A stretch of 64,000 nucleotides of DNA from Apis mellifera (Eukaryota > Arthropoda > Insecta > Hymenoptera > Apidae): positions 11,801,086 through 11,865,085 of the forward strand of contig NC_037638.1 in NCBI RefSeq assembly GCF_003254395.2. Reading direction: 5' to 3'. The translations under genes were made by a program, and so were the position numbers. The notes beneath the pieces are model-generated. The model searched no databases, was not told the origin of the DNA, and saw only the letters and a program-made list of their open reading frames with translations. Positions 27,009 through 39,439 of the stretch are shown here, piece after piece (the first letter of the stretch is position 1; each line of letters begins with the position of its first letter).

Positions 27009-28047
27009 TCAGAAAAAATGGATGACTAGTATGTGGAATTTAAATATTATTACTTTCAATTTATATATATACAAATATATACATATTTAATTATAATTTC
27101 GTTTATTTATATATTTGTATACAAATTAAAATTTTAATAACTATGTATATTGAAATATACATTATTGTAAATTTTATAAAAATTGTTAGAATGTCAAAAA
27201 TAATCATCAAATATAATAATTTAATTTTAAAATATATATCATAAATATAAATTATAAAATTGTAAAAAAATTTTAATTATTTTAAAATTTACAATATTAA
27301 TATTACATAATTAATATTTTTAAATTATTAATTATTATTATTAAATATTATATTAAAATTATTTATTAATTCTTATTTAATGAAAATAGCACCTTAAATA
27401 TACAATCCTATTATTCTTTTGAATTATAAACTTGTAAATAAAAACTTTTTAAATAAATAAAGTTTTATGTTACAAAAATATAAAACTTTATTTAAAAAGT
27501 TTTAAAGAAGAAATCTTGAAATATAATAATAAGATAAAAAATAATTTTACTATAAATGTTACTATAAAAGTACTTATAAAATATATGTTACAAAGGAAAA
27601 ATTGAAAATAGTACGATTATATATATAATATATATTTTATAATGTAATATATTTAGAAAAAAATTAAATTAAGTCTAAAATCTATATGAAATCCACTTAT
27701 ATTTTACTAAATAATAAAATAATTTAATAAAATAAAATTTGTAAAATTGTTATAAATATTTGATATCGATTAAATTTGTATTTTTTCTAAATATCAAATT
27801 TTTATTTTACAAGCAAGTAAGAGATGATGTTTTTCATAAAATTTTTTCATTTTAAATATTAACAAAAAATGAATTTGATTGTTATATTAATGTTATATTA
27901 TTTGTAAGTTATTATATTTCAAGTTTATAATATTTAACTTTTAATTTTATTCAAACATATTTAATATATTATAAACTTTTTATTTTAAGCTAATCATTAA
28001 CCTCAAAATAACCATAATAATTATGATTATTTTTTCTTTTTTAGATC
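27009..28047. other. Divergent intergenic region, Cdt1 and MPV17-like gene
   Basis: AT-rich spacer between two divergent genes. It includes an imperfect hairpin at 27441-27503. A polypyrimidine acceptor (cttttttag) ends at 28044, three bases before the MPV17-like ATG, so that gene probably has a non-coding first exon somewhere in this spacer. No coding sequence was seen. Confidence 0.55.
27441..27503. repeat. Imperfect inverted repeat (hairpin)
   Basis: The left arm 27441-27468 and right arm 27480-27503 pair over 24 bases with one 4-nt bulge and an 11-nt loop. The arms begin AAAACTTTTTAAATAAA. It is AT-only apart from a few G/C. It may be a fold-back element or a chance palindrome in AT-rich DNA. 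Confidence 0.6.
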
Positions 28048-28725
28048 ATGAACTTCACAAAAAATATAAATTTAATTGTAAATAAAATATCTATAGTCAA
28101 AAATAAGTTATTTTCTCCTAAATATTTACTTTATACTAATGTCACAATATCTATTTCTCTCTCTGCTACTGGAGATGTATTAGAACAATATTATGAAATA
28201 TTGAAGGTAATTATTTAGGACATTTATTTTAATATGATATTTTCTTATTTTTATTAAAATATTCATGTATAATTCATTTTCTCATAGGGTGAATGGGATA
28301 AATGGAGTGTAAATAGAACAAAAAACATGGCTATATCTGGTATGTCTATTGGTATAGTCTGTCATTATTGGTATAAATATTTAGATGCTAAGTTGCCAGG
28401 TCGTACAATTAACATTGTTTTGAAAAAAGTTTTTATAGATCAATTAGTCTGTTCTCCACTTTGCATTACAATGTTTTTTTTAACATTAGGTTTTTTAGAA
28501 AAAAGCAATTGGTCAGATTTAAAAAATGAAATTATTAAGAAAGCATATAGATTATATATAGCAGAATGGGTCATTTGGCCACCAGCACAAATTTTTAATT
28601 TTTATTTTTTACCAAATAGATATAGAGTTCTTTATGATAATACCATATCTCTTGGTTATGATGTGTATACTAGTCATGTAAAACATGATAATTTAATGTA
28701 CAATTCAAAAAATAGTAAATATTGA
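28048..28725 (+). CDS. Mpv17/PMP22-family membrane protein (MPV17L2-like)
   Basis: There are two coding exons, 28048-28206 and 28288-28725, giving 198 aa, the usual length for the family. Members are four-pass membrane proteins of mitochondria or peroxisomes. MPV17L2 in mammals is linked to mitochondrial ribosome assembly. The product shows SATGDVLEQYYE near residues 43-54, corresponding to the family's G-D element, then WSVNRTKNMAISGM and GIVCHYWYKYLDAKLPG. The C-terminal signature is EWVIWPPAQIFNFYFLPNRY (W-x-x-W-P-x-x-Q-x-x-N-F, then Y-R). Hydrophobic segments match the expected membrane passes. The start ATG lies three bases after a strong splice acceptor, so the 5' UTR is probably spliced. 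Assignment to the L2 subgroup rather than Mpv17 itself is from overall resemblance only. Confidence 0.88.
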
Positions 28726-30141
28726 CAAAGTATTTTTAGATAGGTTATCTAATTAAATATATATATTTATATATATATATAATATATATTGTTATTATTA
28801 CAAACAACTATAATTTTTGTTGTACTTTTTGATTTTATGCTATTAACTCTTCTTACATGTATAAATTGTTCTTATAATGTTTATAAATTTTAAAAATTTA
28901 TATAATATTTAAACAAAAACAAAAAGATATTTCTTTTCATTTTTTAAAATTATTTTTTTTTATAAAAATTAATAAAATAAGAAAAGATTAAATATTATAA
29001 TTTTGACCTTGCATTTTGACTGAATTTTTATCTCGATCATTTTTACTTCTTACCTTGAAAAATAAAATTTAACAGCTTTTAATAATCTATTTATTTAACA
29101 TAAACAAATATAAGTATCTCTATTTGCTACATTTTTTATCTTATATCTAGATAGATTCTTGACATAGACCCTACATTGGAAGATGACTTTTAGTTTCAAT
29201 GTATGACCAGAATGCAAGGTAAAATAGTAAGTACTTTCAAACATTTTTTTTTCATAAATTTTATGATAAGATAGTATAAATTTACACAATTACTAGAAAT
29301 TATAATAATTCAATGATATTTATCTATTCAGATAATTTTAAAATAAAATTATTTAGATATTTTTTTGACAACTATTTCATTTGGCGAATGGAATCAGATT
29401 AGATGTCTTTTCTGTATAGTAATAGATGTATAGATAAGTTTTTCCTGATAAATTTATTCATATTGTCTAGGTTTCTGAAGTATTTGAATAACTTAATTTT
29501 ATATAGTGTAATACAATAATTTTATATAGTGTAACATAAAATAATTGTAATAGATTGTTAATATAATATTTTATTATTGGAATTTTATTTTTATATTTTA
29601 AAGAATGCAGTACGATTATATACAACAAAAACTTAGTGTTGATTTAAATGACAAATTTCTATTTAAAAAACAAATATTCAAAAGTTTAGAAATAAACATT
29701 TAAATAAACATTTGTTTATTATTGCTTCAATTTTAACAAAGATCATTTTAAAGTTTAAAAAATATATCTCTCTGAAGAAATTTATCAAAATAATTTTTAA
29801 ATGATATTGCCTTCATTAATTAAATTTGTGAACATTTTCATTTTTTGGAAAATCGAAATATAATTCAGTTTGACATATTATTTATTCTTTTTTTAAGGAA
29901 AAATATGTAATTATTCTTTAATTTTGCTTCATAGATATAAATTTTTAATGCTTGAAAAAATTACCAGCAATATTGGAAATATGTTTGTAATCTATAAAGA
30001 AATTAGCTTGTACATTTTTTATAATAATTTTTTATGAATTTCATTTTGAAAAATTATATTATAAAATATTTTATATATACTTACATATACATGAAGCGTT
30101 TTTTTATATATAGAATTTGACTAATTATAAAAACATATATT
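28726..30141. other. Intergenic region, MPV17-like to CASD1-like (tail-to-tail)
   Basis: This is 1.4 kb of AT-rich DNA between convergent genes, so it should hold both 3' UTRs. Around 29692-29725 two AAATAAACA direct repeats and one TGTTTATT in opposite orientation match the forkhead core. A 64-codon minus-strand ORF at 29095-29289 lies in a slightly GC-richer patch, but no family was recognised and it is not called. Confidence 0.5.
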
Positions 30142-33100
30142 TCAAAACATTCCATCATGAATGCCAATTGGTACAAGAACTGCAATAAATAATAATAAGT
30201 TGCGAGCCACTAGTCTCCAATCATTTGGTACTGCATAAGGTGCTAATACTTGAGTTAATCTATGTATCTATCAAAATAAATGAAATACTTCATACTATAT
30301 CATATTTTACATATAAAATTAGATATAAATTTGTTATTAATTCTAGACATATAAAAGAAATTAAATACTTACTTCGTGACTTGCACATATAAAGATGAAT
30401 GATGTAACTAAAAGATTTAATACTGGAAATCTTGGTAATAAAACTAATACACCATGCGAATCTGCTGCCAACCAAATGTGACCTTGTGCGACTAGAGTTT
30501 CTAAGCTGATGCGACCTAAACCAGTCAAAAGAGCTGAATGTTTACCACGTAATGCTAATGAAGCATTTCTAAGTGCAATGTAACCTATAATCTGTAATTA
30601 AAAAATTGAAATTTAATCGTTTGAAAATAAATTTGAAAATAAATTATAATTCATAAATTATTACTGGAATAAATGCAACATATGAGTGAATTTCCTCACA
30701 TTCAGATACTGAATGACATAATATTGTAAAAGTAGTATAAGCAGTTAAAGAAATTAATGCTAATAGAGAAGATAATGCAGTTCCTGGAATGTGATCTATT
30801 CTTTGCAAAGCTACAAGACCTGCCCCAAAAGTTACTCCCCAAGTTACACTATATCTATCCACTCTCCACCGTGACCACCATTCACGTATATCATCATCAG
30901 TTGTAACAAATAATGCTTTCCAAGGTCTTGTTACAAATACTTTTTCAAAAAACACCTATTAAATAATAATTTTTGTTATTTATATTTGTTAATATGCTTT
31001 ATATATAAATAACTTATAATTTGATACCTCTGACATATATAATATTGTAATCATTGATACAAGACCTAAAAGTTTTAATGCAAGATAAAGTAAAGCTCTT
31101 GGTCCATATTCGTTTAAACTACCAGAATATATTCTTGGTGGTAACCATGCTAAGAAATAAATTACTAAAAACCAGAAGGAGACTAAGGGAACAAAGTGAT
31201 AAAACTGATATGGTCTGTTCATACAAAGGCATAAAGACACAGTTAGAAAATTTAATCTAAACATTACCTGCAAAATAATAAATAGATATAATATATGACT
31301 TAAACACAATATTTGTTGTTAACTCTGCAATGGCATATTTTTTTATCAAATTATATATTGAAGTTATTTTTTCAGATCAAATTAAAAAAATATTTTATAA
31401 ATTTTGTATATATATATAATTTCGTAATAATAAAAATATCTTAGTAAAGTTATAGAAGATATTAGTCATTGCAGGATTAATATTAATAAAATTAAAATTT
31501 TTTTAATACATACTCGTGCAAATCTTATTAAAGAAACATCACCCGTTTGCCAAAAGTAACAAAAATGTCCATATCCAGAAAGAAATAAATAAGCAGAATT
31601 AATTAATCTTAAATACATATAAATAGGTAAGACATTTTTAGCTCCAGTAACATGATAAATTAATACTACAGCTTGCATTAATCCTTTCCATTCATCTGTT
31701 TGTTCTCGATTCAAAGTTCTTGGCCCTCTTTCTCTATCTTCAGTAAAAAATAAACCAAGAGCTAATATATATCCTAATGGCAACCAAAAACTAAATTCAC
31801 TATAGTATTTATTTTCTTTCATGAAGAAATTTGTCCTAAATATAAATAAAAATCTAACATTATTAGCATATCATTATTATCGACATAAATATATTTACCT
31901 ATCACATAAATAAAAATAAGATAAAATAATTGACAAGAGAGCCAGAGATGTCATCAAAGTATAAAAATCTTGTACTTCGGGTTGTTCAATTTGTATAGTT
32001 TCAGAATTATTTGCTTCTTCAGTATTTTCCATGTCAACACGTAAGTAAGAAATTTCAGTTCGATAATAACAAAACTTTCTATATAACCACATTCCACCAC
32101 CAATTATTATGCTGTAATGAACTATTATTTACTATTTACTTAATATGTAATATTTTAATATATAAAAAGTTACCATAAAGCAAGTATTGACAAACTTAAT
32201 AATTGCAATATTGTTGCTGGTTCTGGATAACTGCAACAACTTCCATCATCAAAATTCATATGATCATTACAGTAAGTATTTAACAATATTTGAATCTTAT
32301 GTCGCAAAGACAGAGGACTAGCTAAATATCCATCTGGACTTTGTTCCAATACACCTGCACCAACAAGTTTACTACTTTCCCATATATGAACCTCACTATG
32401 AGATAGTATCTGTGTATAATCAATACATTTTAATAATTATTTTTTTAATAATTATTGAAAAATTAATAAAATAAAATCTACCTTTATTGCTGCTTTATTA
32501 CATAAATTGATCTGTCTATTATCTATGCCTGATAATTGAGCTGGCAGTCTTTCTTTTATTACAGGATCTTGCAACATCCATAAATATTTTGTATTTTTTT
32601 TTGCTAAAAAGTCTACTGGTTGTACAAGTCTCACTAATCCCATACTATATTCAGAGTACAATTGAGTGTCACTATTATTATTAGCAAGAATTGTCATTGC
32701 TCCACAGCCTGAAATAATTAAACTAGGTGCATCAGTTTTCTGAAAAATAACAGTCATTAATATCAATATCATTATTACAATCATTATTAACAACAATTAT
32801 TGTACATATAATTCAAAAATTTTTATAAATGTTTTTATAATCAAATGATATTTACCATCCAACTTCTAAGATCTTCTATCATAATATTATCCAATTGAGG
32901 TCTCCACAAAAATTGTACATTTAATCTAAGTTGTGCATCATTGAAATTTAAATCAGAATTCTCTGGTAATTCTGTTAAATCAGATGCTTTCCCATCAACT
33001 ATAAATTGTGATATAAAAGACTTATATAATTGTCTGATTCTAACGTCTCCAATAAATACAAAGTGATTATGGTGGCCCATGAAAGCTAGATATCTCAAAC

Positions 33101-33539
33101 ATCTGCGACTGTCTCTAAAAAAAAAATTTTTTTTAAATATTTTTTATACATTGTAATATTTAAATAATTTAAATTCTTACGTTTGTGTATAATAATGCAT
33201 CATACAACCATAAGGCTGCCATTCTTTATCTCCTTTATATCTTCCTTCTGTTAATAACCATTTACAAGAGTCACTACCTAAATTAATCATAATCATTAAA
33301 TATATAATATAAATTTAAAAATTTAGAAATAAAGATAAATATTTAATCATATAGTTTATATTATTAATGTTACATAACTTATATAAGTCAAATAAACAAA
33401 GTTAAAAAATATAAATATTTTTACCATATATAATGTGCATTAATCCATGATATAAAATAAAACACAAGACAAGTGCAGTGGCTAATTTCTTAGCACTTGC
33501 CACAGTAATTAAACTAATAAAGTGTTCGGCTGAAGTCAT
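30142..33539 (-). CDS. CASD1: CASD1-like sialate O-acetyltransferase homolog with altered active site
   Basis: There are eleven exons: 33425-33539, 33181-33277, 32856-33114, 32482-32739, 32174-32409, 31899-32111, 31514-31835, 31028-31267, 30665-30955, 30373-30591 and 30142-30267. All are in phase, giving 791 aa (human CASD1 is 797). A lumenal SGNH-hydrolase domain (about residues 35-310) is followed by a multipass Cas1p-type membrane domain, with landmarks LNREQTDEWKG, SGYGHFCYFWQTGD, NRPYQFYHFVPLV, WWSRWRVDRY and HIWLAADSHGVLVLLP. Vertebrate CASD1 transfers acetyl from acetyl-CoA to CMP-sialic acid in the Golgi through Ser94, Asp270 and His273. Here the Ser block reads FIGDVRIRQLY (Val95 for Ser), and the Asp/His block reads DGYL at 269-272 (Asp kept, Leu for His). 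The gene is otherwise intact, so it looks like a maintained protein with a lost or changed esterase-type activity. It is divergent from UBE2W. Confidence 0.93.
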
Positions 33540-34594
33540 TAATAATTTATCATTTCCTTATATTGAAGCTAAAAATTTTTTTTTCATAATAAAACAATAC
33601 ATTTTATGAAAATAATAGTTTAGTATTTAAATTAAGCAATATTGCATTAAGGAATAAAAATGTTAATATTAATTATGCATGTATTTTACTTATATATTAT
33701 ATAGCTAATAGTTATATAAAAATATTTACCTAAATGTATATATAATTCATAAATAGAAGTTTTTTAATAAATATTACATCATGATTGAAATGATTTAATA
33801 TTGAACTTCGTTATTTTATTGTAAGCTGTAACACAATCATAAATTTTTTGTAAAATTAATAAAACAATAAATTATTTATTTTATTTATAATAGTTTCACA
33901 AAATTTATAACACCTATATCTTTTTATATTATTATATAATATTATAAATAATATATAAGATCTGCAATATAATCGATTTTTTCTATTGGTTATTTAGATA
34001 ATATCCAATATCGATTAATATTGATATAATTAAGATAATTACAAATTGATATAAATAAAAAATATTACAAATTACAAGTTTCTTTTGACTTTTTATAATA
34101 TTTGTTTTATTGTCTTATTGTTTACATAAACTTCAAGTAACAATTAAAAAAAAATGAAATGAGAAATTAAAACACTTATTTGTCTATTCATTTTAGTTTA
34201 TATTATATATAATTAGTTTTCTTTATATAAATTTTTATTTATACACTATTATAAAGTTTTGAACAAAAAACATCGATTTTTTACTATTTAATTTAAACAA
34301 TAATCAAGTTTATAAAATCATCGTCTATAATGCATTTTAATAAAATATTTACTGACCATAATATAGCAATATTATCCTATATTGTGTGTTCGCCTCAGTA
34401 TGTGAGAATGGTTGTCAAATTTAACTAATTTACGTAGGTCATCGCTACGTATTTTACGACTATCTTACTACCTCTTTTTTTAACTTATGATGATATAATA
34501 CAAAATTTGGAAAAAATGCTAAACGTTCTTGTTGCAGCAACTTTACATTCTTAAATCGAGAAATGAATAAAGCAAGTAATTCATGTATGTTGCA
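33540..34594. promoter_or_regulatory. Shared intergenic promoter region, CASD1-like and UBE2W
   Basis: The two genes start head to head, 1,055 bp apart. Most of the spacer is AT-rich. A GC-richer patch at about 34380-34470 adjoins the UBE2W start and is the likeliest core promoter. A possible splice donor (minus strand, G|GTAAAT near 33729) could mark a non-coding first exon of the CASD1-like gene. No TATA box could be distinguished in such AT-rich sequence. Confidence 0.4.
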
Positions 34595-34598
34595 ATGA
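34563..34598 (+). promoter_or_regulatory. Possible uORF overlapping the UBE2W start
   Basis: ATG at 34563 opens an 11-codon frame whose TGA (34596-34598) overlaps the UBE2W ATG (34595-34597) as ATGA. If the transcript begins upstream of 34563 this could permit termination-reinitiation or repress translation. The transcription start is not known. Confidence 0.3.
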
Positions 34599-36013
34599 GC
34601 GATAAAACGACAATGGCGGCAATGTCCCCATCGAAGGTAAGTTAATAATAAAATTTTTTTAATACATATTAGAATTCCGTGTTTTATAACATTGATATAA
34701 TATGGAAGTTAATTAGATTCTATATTTAGTATGTTTTACAAGATTTGCAAAATATCATTACATATTATTAAAAAGATAATTCACGTATTATTCGTCAAAA
34801 TTTGGATGACGTTTTATGTCAAATTAGACGCGCTATTTTATACATATATTAAATTTTAATTTCATTTTTTATTTTGTTTCTGTAACATAATTTTAAAAAA
34901 TAGTAAAAATTTTATTTTTCACAATTACATTTTTTAAGAATTATTCAGTATGTTAATATACATGTGTATATTATTATTATTTATATTCATCTATTATTTA
35001 TATTAATATTTATGATAATCTATATAAATACGTCATGCATATTAATTAAAAACAATTTTTTTTATAATATGAAAATTATAAAAAATTCTGAGATGTTATT
35101 ATAATATAAATATAATAATTTATGTTCAATAAACTTTTCAATTTAATTCTAATATTAAAATGAAAATATTAATTTTAAATAATTCTTTTGAAATATATTT
35201 TTATAATTATTATACTTACATAATTACATAATTACATAATTAAAATATTATTACATTTACATAATTTTAACATTATTACAATTTTATAATTTGATTATAT
35301 ATTTAAAAAATGTTATTTCAGCGAAGATTACAGAAAGAATTAACATCTTTAATACGTGAACCTCCACCAGGTGTACATGTAGATGAAGATCTTACTAGTC
35401 AAAATTTAACACAATGGATTGTTCACATGGAAGGTGCAAAAGGCACCTTATATGAAGGCGAACAATTTCAACTGCAATTTAGATTCAGTTCCAAATATCC
35501 ATTTGACTCACCAGAAGTGACTTTTATAGGTGGAAATATACCAATACATCCACATATTTATAGCAATGGCCACATATGCTTATCCATTTTAACTGAAGAT
35601 TGGTCTCCAGCTTTGAGTGTACAAAGCATTTGTTTAAGTATTGTATCAATGTTGAGTAGTTGTAAAGAGAAGGTAAAAAAAAATTCCTAAGAATAAATCT
35701 AATAAAAAAATAATAGTTAATAGTAAATAATAATAATAAAAAATATTAAAAAAATTTTTTTACTACAGAAAAGGCCACCTGATAATTCTTTTTATGTAAA
35801 AACATGTAGTAAAAATCCAAAGAAAACAAAATGGTGGTATCATGGTAAGTATTCTATAATTTATATAATAATTAATATATTATTATTATATTTAGAATTA
35901 TTTTTAACATATATAATTAAATAATTCTTAAATTATTTAATAAATGTTTTAATAAATGCTACAAAAATCATATAGTATTTTTTGTTATGTTTTAAATAGA
36001 TGACAATGTGTAA
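34595..36013 (+). CDS. UBE2W: Ubiquitin-conjugating enzyme E2 W
   Basis: There are four exons: 34595-34636, 35322-35672, 35769-35844 and 36000-36013, in phase, giving 160 aa. UBE2W is the E2 that attaches ubiquitin to disordered protein N-termini rather than to lysine. The UBC fold is clear: RRLQKELTSLIREPPPGV, then TLYEGEQFQLQFRFSSKYPFDSP, then the active-site block HPHIYSNGHICLSILTEDWS with catalytic Cys100. The HPH at 90-92, in place of the usual HPN of E2s, is the UBE2W hallmark. The C-terminus KKTKWWYHDD matches the family's unusual tail involved in N-terminal specificity. The N-terminal extension before RRLQKEL is longer than in human. In-frame ATGs exist at 34583, 34595, 34613 and 34622; 34595 was chosen arbitrarily between the first two. 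A candidate poly(A) signal is AATAAA at 36747-36752. Confidence 0.95.
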
Positions 36014-37494
36014 CAACAACTGCGAAAGCTATAAACAACTTGTCTATGTGCAGTTATAGCTGGACCAAGTGGAGTGACAGTTTTTGTGTCTTAAAGTAAT
36101 TACTAAAATTTCATAGATAAAATTGCTGAATTAACTTTATCATATATTTAAAGAATTAGGTGCATAAGTTAGAAAACAAAAAAGCAAAGGCTGCATTTCA
36201 CTTATTATTATAATAAAAAAGTGATGTAAAATGTGTGAGTTATGGAGTTAAATTATTATTGTTATTATAAAAGATACATATTATCTCACTCAGTTAAATA
36301 GAAAAAGCATAAATTATAAAATATAAAAATGCAGCCAAGAAAAGTGCACATATGATTAAAGCAAAGAAAATGTTTCATTATTTGTGTAGAAAGTGCACTT
36401 TAAGATGATATCAAATTAATATATTGCAGTAATCACTATTAAAATAGTATCATTAAAGATATAAAATGTTATTACATTTGTTATTGTGTTATTTAATATT
36501 CATCTCTCACTGTATTATTTACTTAGGTAAAAATATAAGTAATTATTTTAATTGAATATTATAGTGTGCAATCTAAATTAATTATAAACAAATACATACA
36601 ATTTGAATGTATAGTATTATTTAATTCTACACAATCGTTTTTGGAGGCAATCAAGATGTTAATCACTATTTTTTAAATCAAAATATTTTAAATCAACTAT
36701 GTTGCACATAATATCATTAAAACTCTGAAATGTATTATTATTGATCAATAAAATTCATCCTTTTATAGAATAATGTGTAAAAATATATCAATTTAATGAT
36801 ATTAGAAATTCATTACAGAAATTCTAATTGCATTAATTACGTAGAGATCTGAAAAAAATTTAATTAAAATCATTTTAACATTATATAAAACTATATATTT
36901 AAAATAATATACATGACAAAATATTTAAAATAAAAAATATGATATAAAAAATTTGTATTTAATACATCGTTAAAAGTACGATACATTTTAAAATAAATTA
37001 TTTGATTCAATAATAAATTTATTGTAACTTAATTTTCCTTCGATTTAACTATTACTTATTAAACAAATTACAAAGAAGTTTAAATTTATTTGCAAATAAT
37101 AACTACGCTAACAATTTAAATTTGCAATATATTTAACTAATCAAATATAACCTTAATAACGAAATTATTACAAAATATATATTAAAAAATTAATTATTTT
37201 ACATAGAATAATTCAATATAATTACAATGATAATTTTATAAACATATATAATTTTATCAACATTTATAAAACATAATAAAATACAAAAAAAAATTACAGG
37301 TGGCGTATAATTTTCAGGTTCAATGTCAATTTTATATATACATAGAACATAAAGATTCAATATTATTGGAAATTTCAAATAAATTAAAAATGGCCGCATA
37401 TGGAATAATTAAAATGTTTCATTATATAAAATAAATCATAGTTACGCGAATACATTAAATTAAAAAAAGAAAGAATTGTATTGTACATATCAAA
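36014..37494. other. UBE2W 3' UTR and spacer to BPNT2
   Basis: About 750 bp of moderately AT-rich sequence follows the UBE2W stop, with an AATAAA at 36747, consistent with a long 3' UTR. After that the region is extremely AT-rich with no coding sequence seen. Confidence 0.5.
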
Positions 37495-38954
37495 ATGAGT
37501 GTCCGAACAAGAAAAACAATTTTTTGTGGAATTATTATATTATTAAGTGTATTATACTTATATACAAATCGAACTTTATATACAGATTTACAGGATAAAA
37601 ATATTTCTTTAAAGTTACTTCTTATTGCTGCTATAAAAGCAGCAGAAATTGGTGGTTCTGAAGTAATTGCAGTTCACAATCAAGCAAAATTCGAAATACA
37701 AAGTAAAGGAAAAACGAAAGAGGGTAATGATTTATATTAAATATTTACATTTTTAGAATACATGTATACATGAAATAAAAATTTTATATATAAATGATAT
37801 ATATAAAACATATATTTATAATAAAATTCATATTATAAAATATAAAATGTAATAATATAAATAATTTAGTTTTTGTTTTTAACCTTGATAGGTATAAATG
37901 ACCCAGTAACAGAAGCAGATTATAGATCACACTGTGCAATGGTCCATTCTTTATTAGAAACATTTCCAAGTATAACAGTAATATCAGAGGAAACATCAAA
38001 AAATTGTGATAAAATTACAATATCAAATATAAAAAATAATATAAATAATTTAAATGATTATGATATTAAGGATGAAATTATAAATATAAATGACATTACA
38101 GTCTGGATTGATCCCCTTGATGCAACAAAAGAATTTACAGGTATTTTATTATACATTATTGTATAAAAAAATTTATAAATATATATATATAAACATATAT
38201 AAATATATGTTTCTTATATCGTATATTATTTCTTTTTATTTTAGAAAACTTATTACAATATGTTACAACTATGGTTTGTATTGCTGTAAAAGGAAAACCT
38301 ATAATAGGTGTTATATATAAACCATTTGAAACAAAGCAAAATTCTAGTCTTTTTTGGTCATGGACTAATCATGCAATTTCAAGAAATTTACAAATATTGC
38401 ATAAGGTAATAAATACAAAAGTATTATAAGGAATATGTAAATTCTTCAAAATTTAAAAATGTTTTTAAAATTAGTTAGAAGATGAAAGAATACCAATATT
38501 GATTGTATCACAATCACATGCTGGCCAAATTTATAATGTTTCTAAGATTGCATTTGGTAAAGATATAAAAATTGTTCCTGCAGCTGGTGCAGGTAATTCT
38601 GTTAATATTATTATATTAATATTACTATTTAATATTTGTTATTATAAAAATTCAATTCATAAAAAAGAAAAAATTAAATTTTTTTATTAGAAATAAATTT
38701 ATATATGTTTAGGTTACAAATTTTTAGAAGTTTTAAGTGGAAATGTAACTGCATATGTCCACATGACTGCAATAAAAAAATGGGACATTTGTGCAGGAAC
38801 TGCAATTCTTACTGCTCTTGGTGGTACAGTTACTCAATTGTTTGATCAACAATTGATAAGCTTTAGACCTCATGATTCTAAAGAACTTACATGGGGTCTT
38901 TTAGCTACCATGAGTAATCATGTTTGGTATTTAGATAAATTTTCAAACATTTAA
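37495..38954 (+). CDS. BPNT2: Golgi-resident PAP phosphatase (3'(2'),5'-bisphosphate nucleotidase 2)
   Basis: There are five exons: 37495-37723, 37892-38140, 38245-38405, 38475-38592 and 38713-38954, giving 332 aa (human gPAPP 359). The enzyme hydrolyses 3'-phosphoadenosine 5'-phosphate left by Golgi sulfotransferases, supporting proteoglycan sulfation. A single N-terminal hydrophobic anchor (about residues 9-25, FCGIIILLSVLYLYT) fits a type II Golgi protein. Metal-binding motifs of the inositol monophosphatase superfamily are all present: DPVTEAD at 80-86, ISEE at 107-110 (Glu109), WIDPLDATKEFTENL from 148 (Asp150, Asp153) and KKWDICAGTAIL near 274-285 (Asp277). YVTTMVCIAVKGKPIIGVIYKPF and the PAAGAGYKFLEVL segment are characteristic of the gPAPP branch. 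An AT-biased Asn/Ile-rich insert (about 118-145) lies between the motifs. Its 3' end converges on LYAR, 485 bp away. Confidence 0.95.
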
Positions 38955-39439
38955 TATAAATATTAAATTTCTAAATTTTATTATTGACTTTTAAATCATA
39001 TTTCAATATCAATTTTTTCAAAGAATTGTAAAAATACATATCTTAAAATTTTGATATTAAAGTACAATTCATAAAAATATTTATTTACAAGTTCTATTTA
39101 ATTTTGTTTTGAAATATTTTCAAATGAATGTGTTTCACAGAACAATTTTTTATTGTAAAAAATTATTATATAATTATATTTTATATATTTAAAATATCTA
39201 TTATTGATAAATTAATTTTACATATATTCTGTGATACTTTAAAAAATTATTTGTTTATTTTATTAAAAAAAAAATAAATGTTTTTTACATGTATGTTTTA
39301 TTTAATAATATTTTATAAAATTTTTTTCATTTGAATAAAATGGTTCTAATTTTTTATTACAATAATGATAAATCATTACTAATATTATTATTATAATATT
39401 ATATATTAAAAAATTATAAACTAATACATATAAATCAAA
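38955..39439. other. Convergent 3' region, BPNT2 and LYAR
   Basis: AT-rich, tail-to-tail spacer. No coding sequence was seen. It must hold the two 3' UTRs. Confidence 0.5.
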
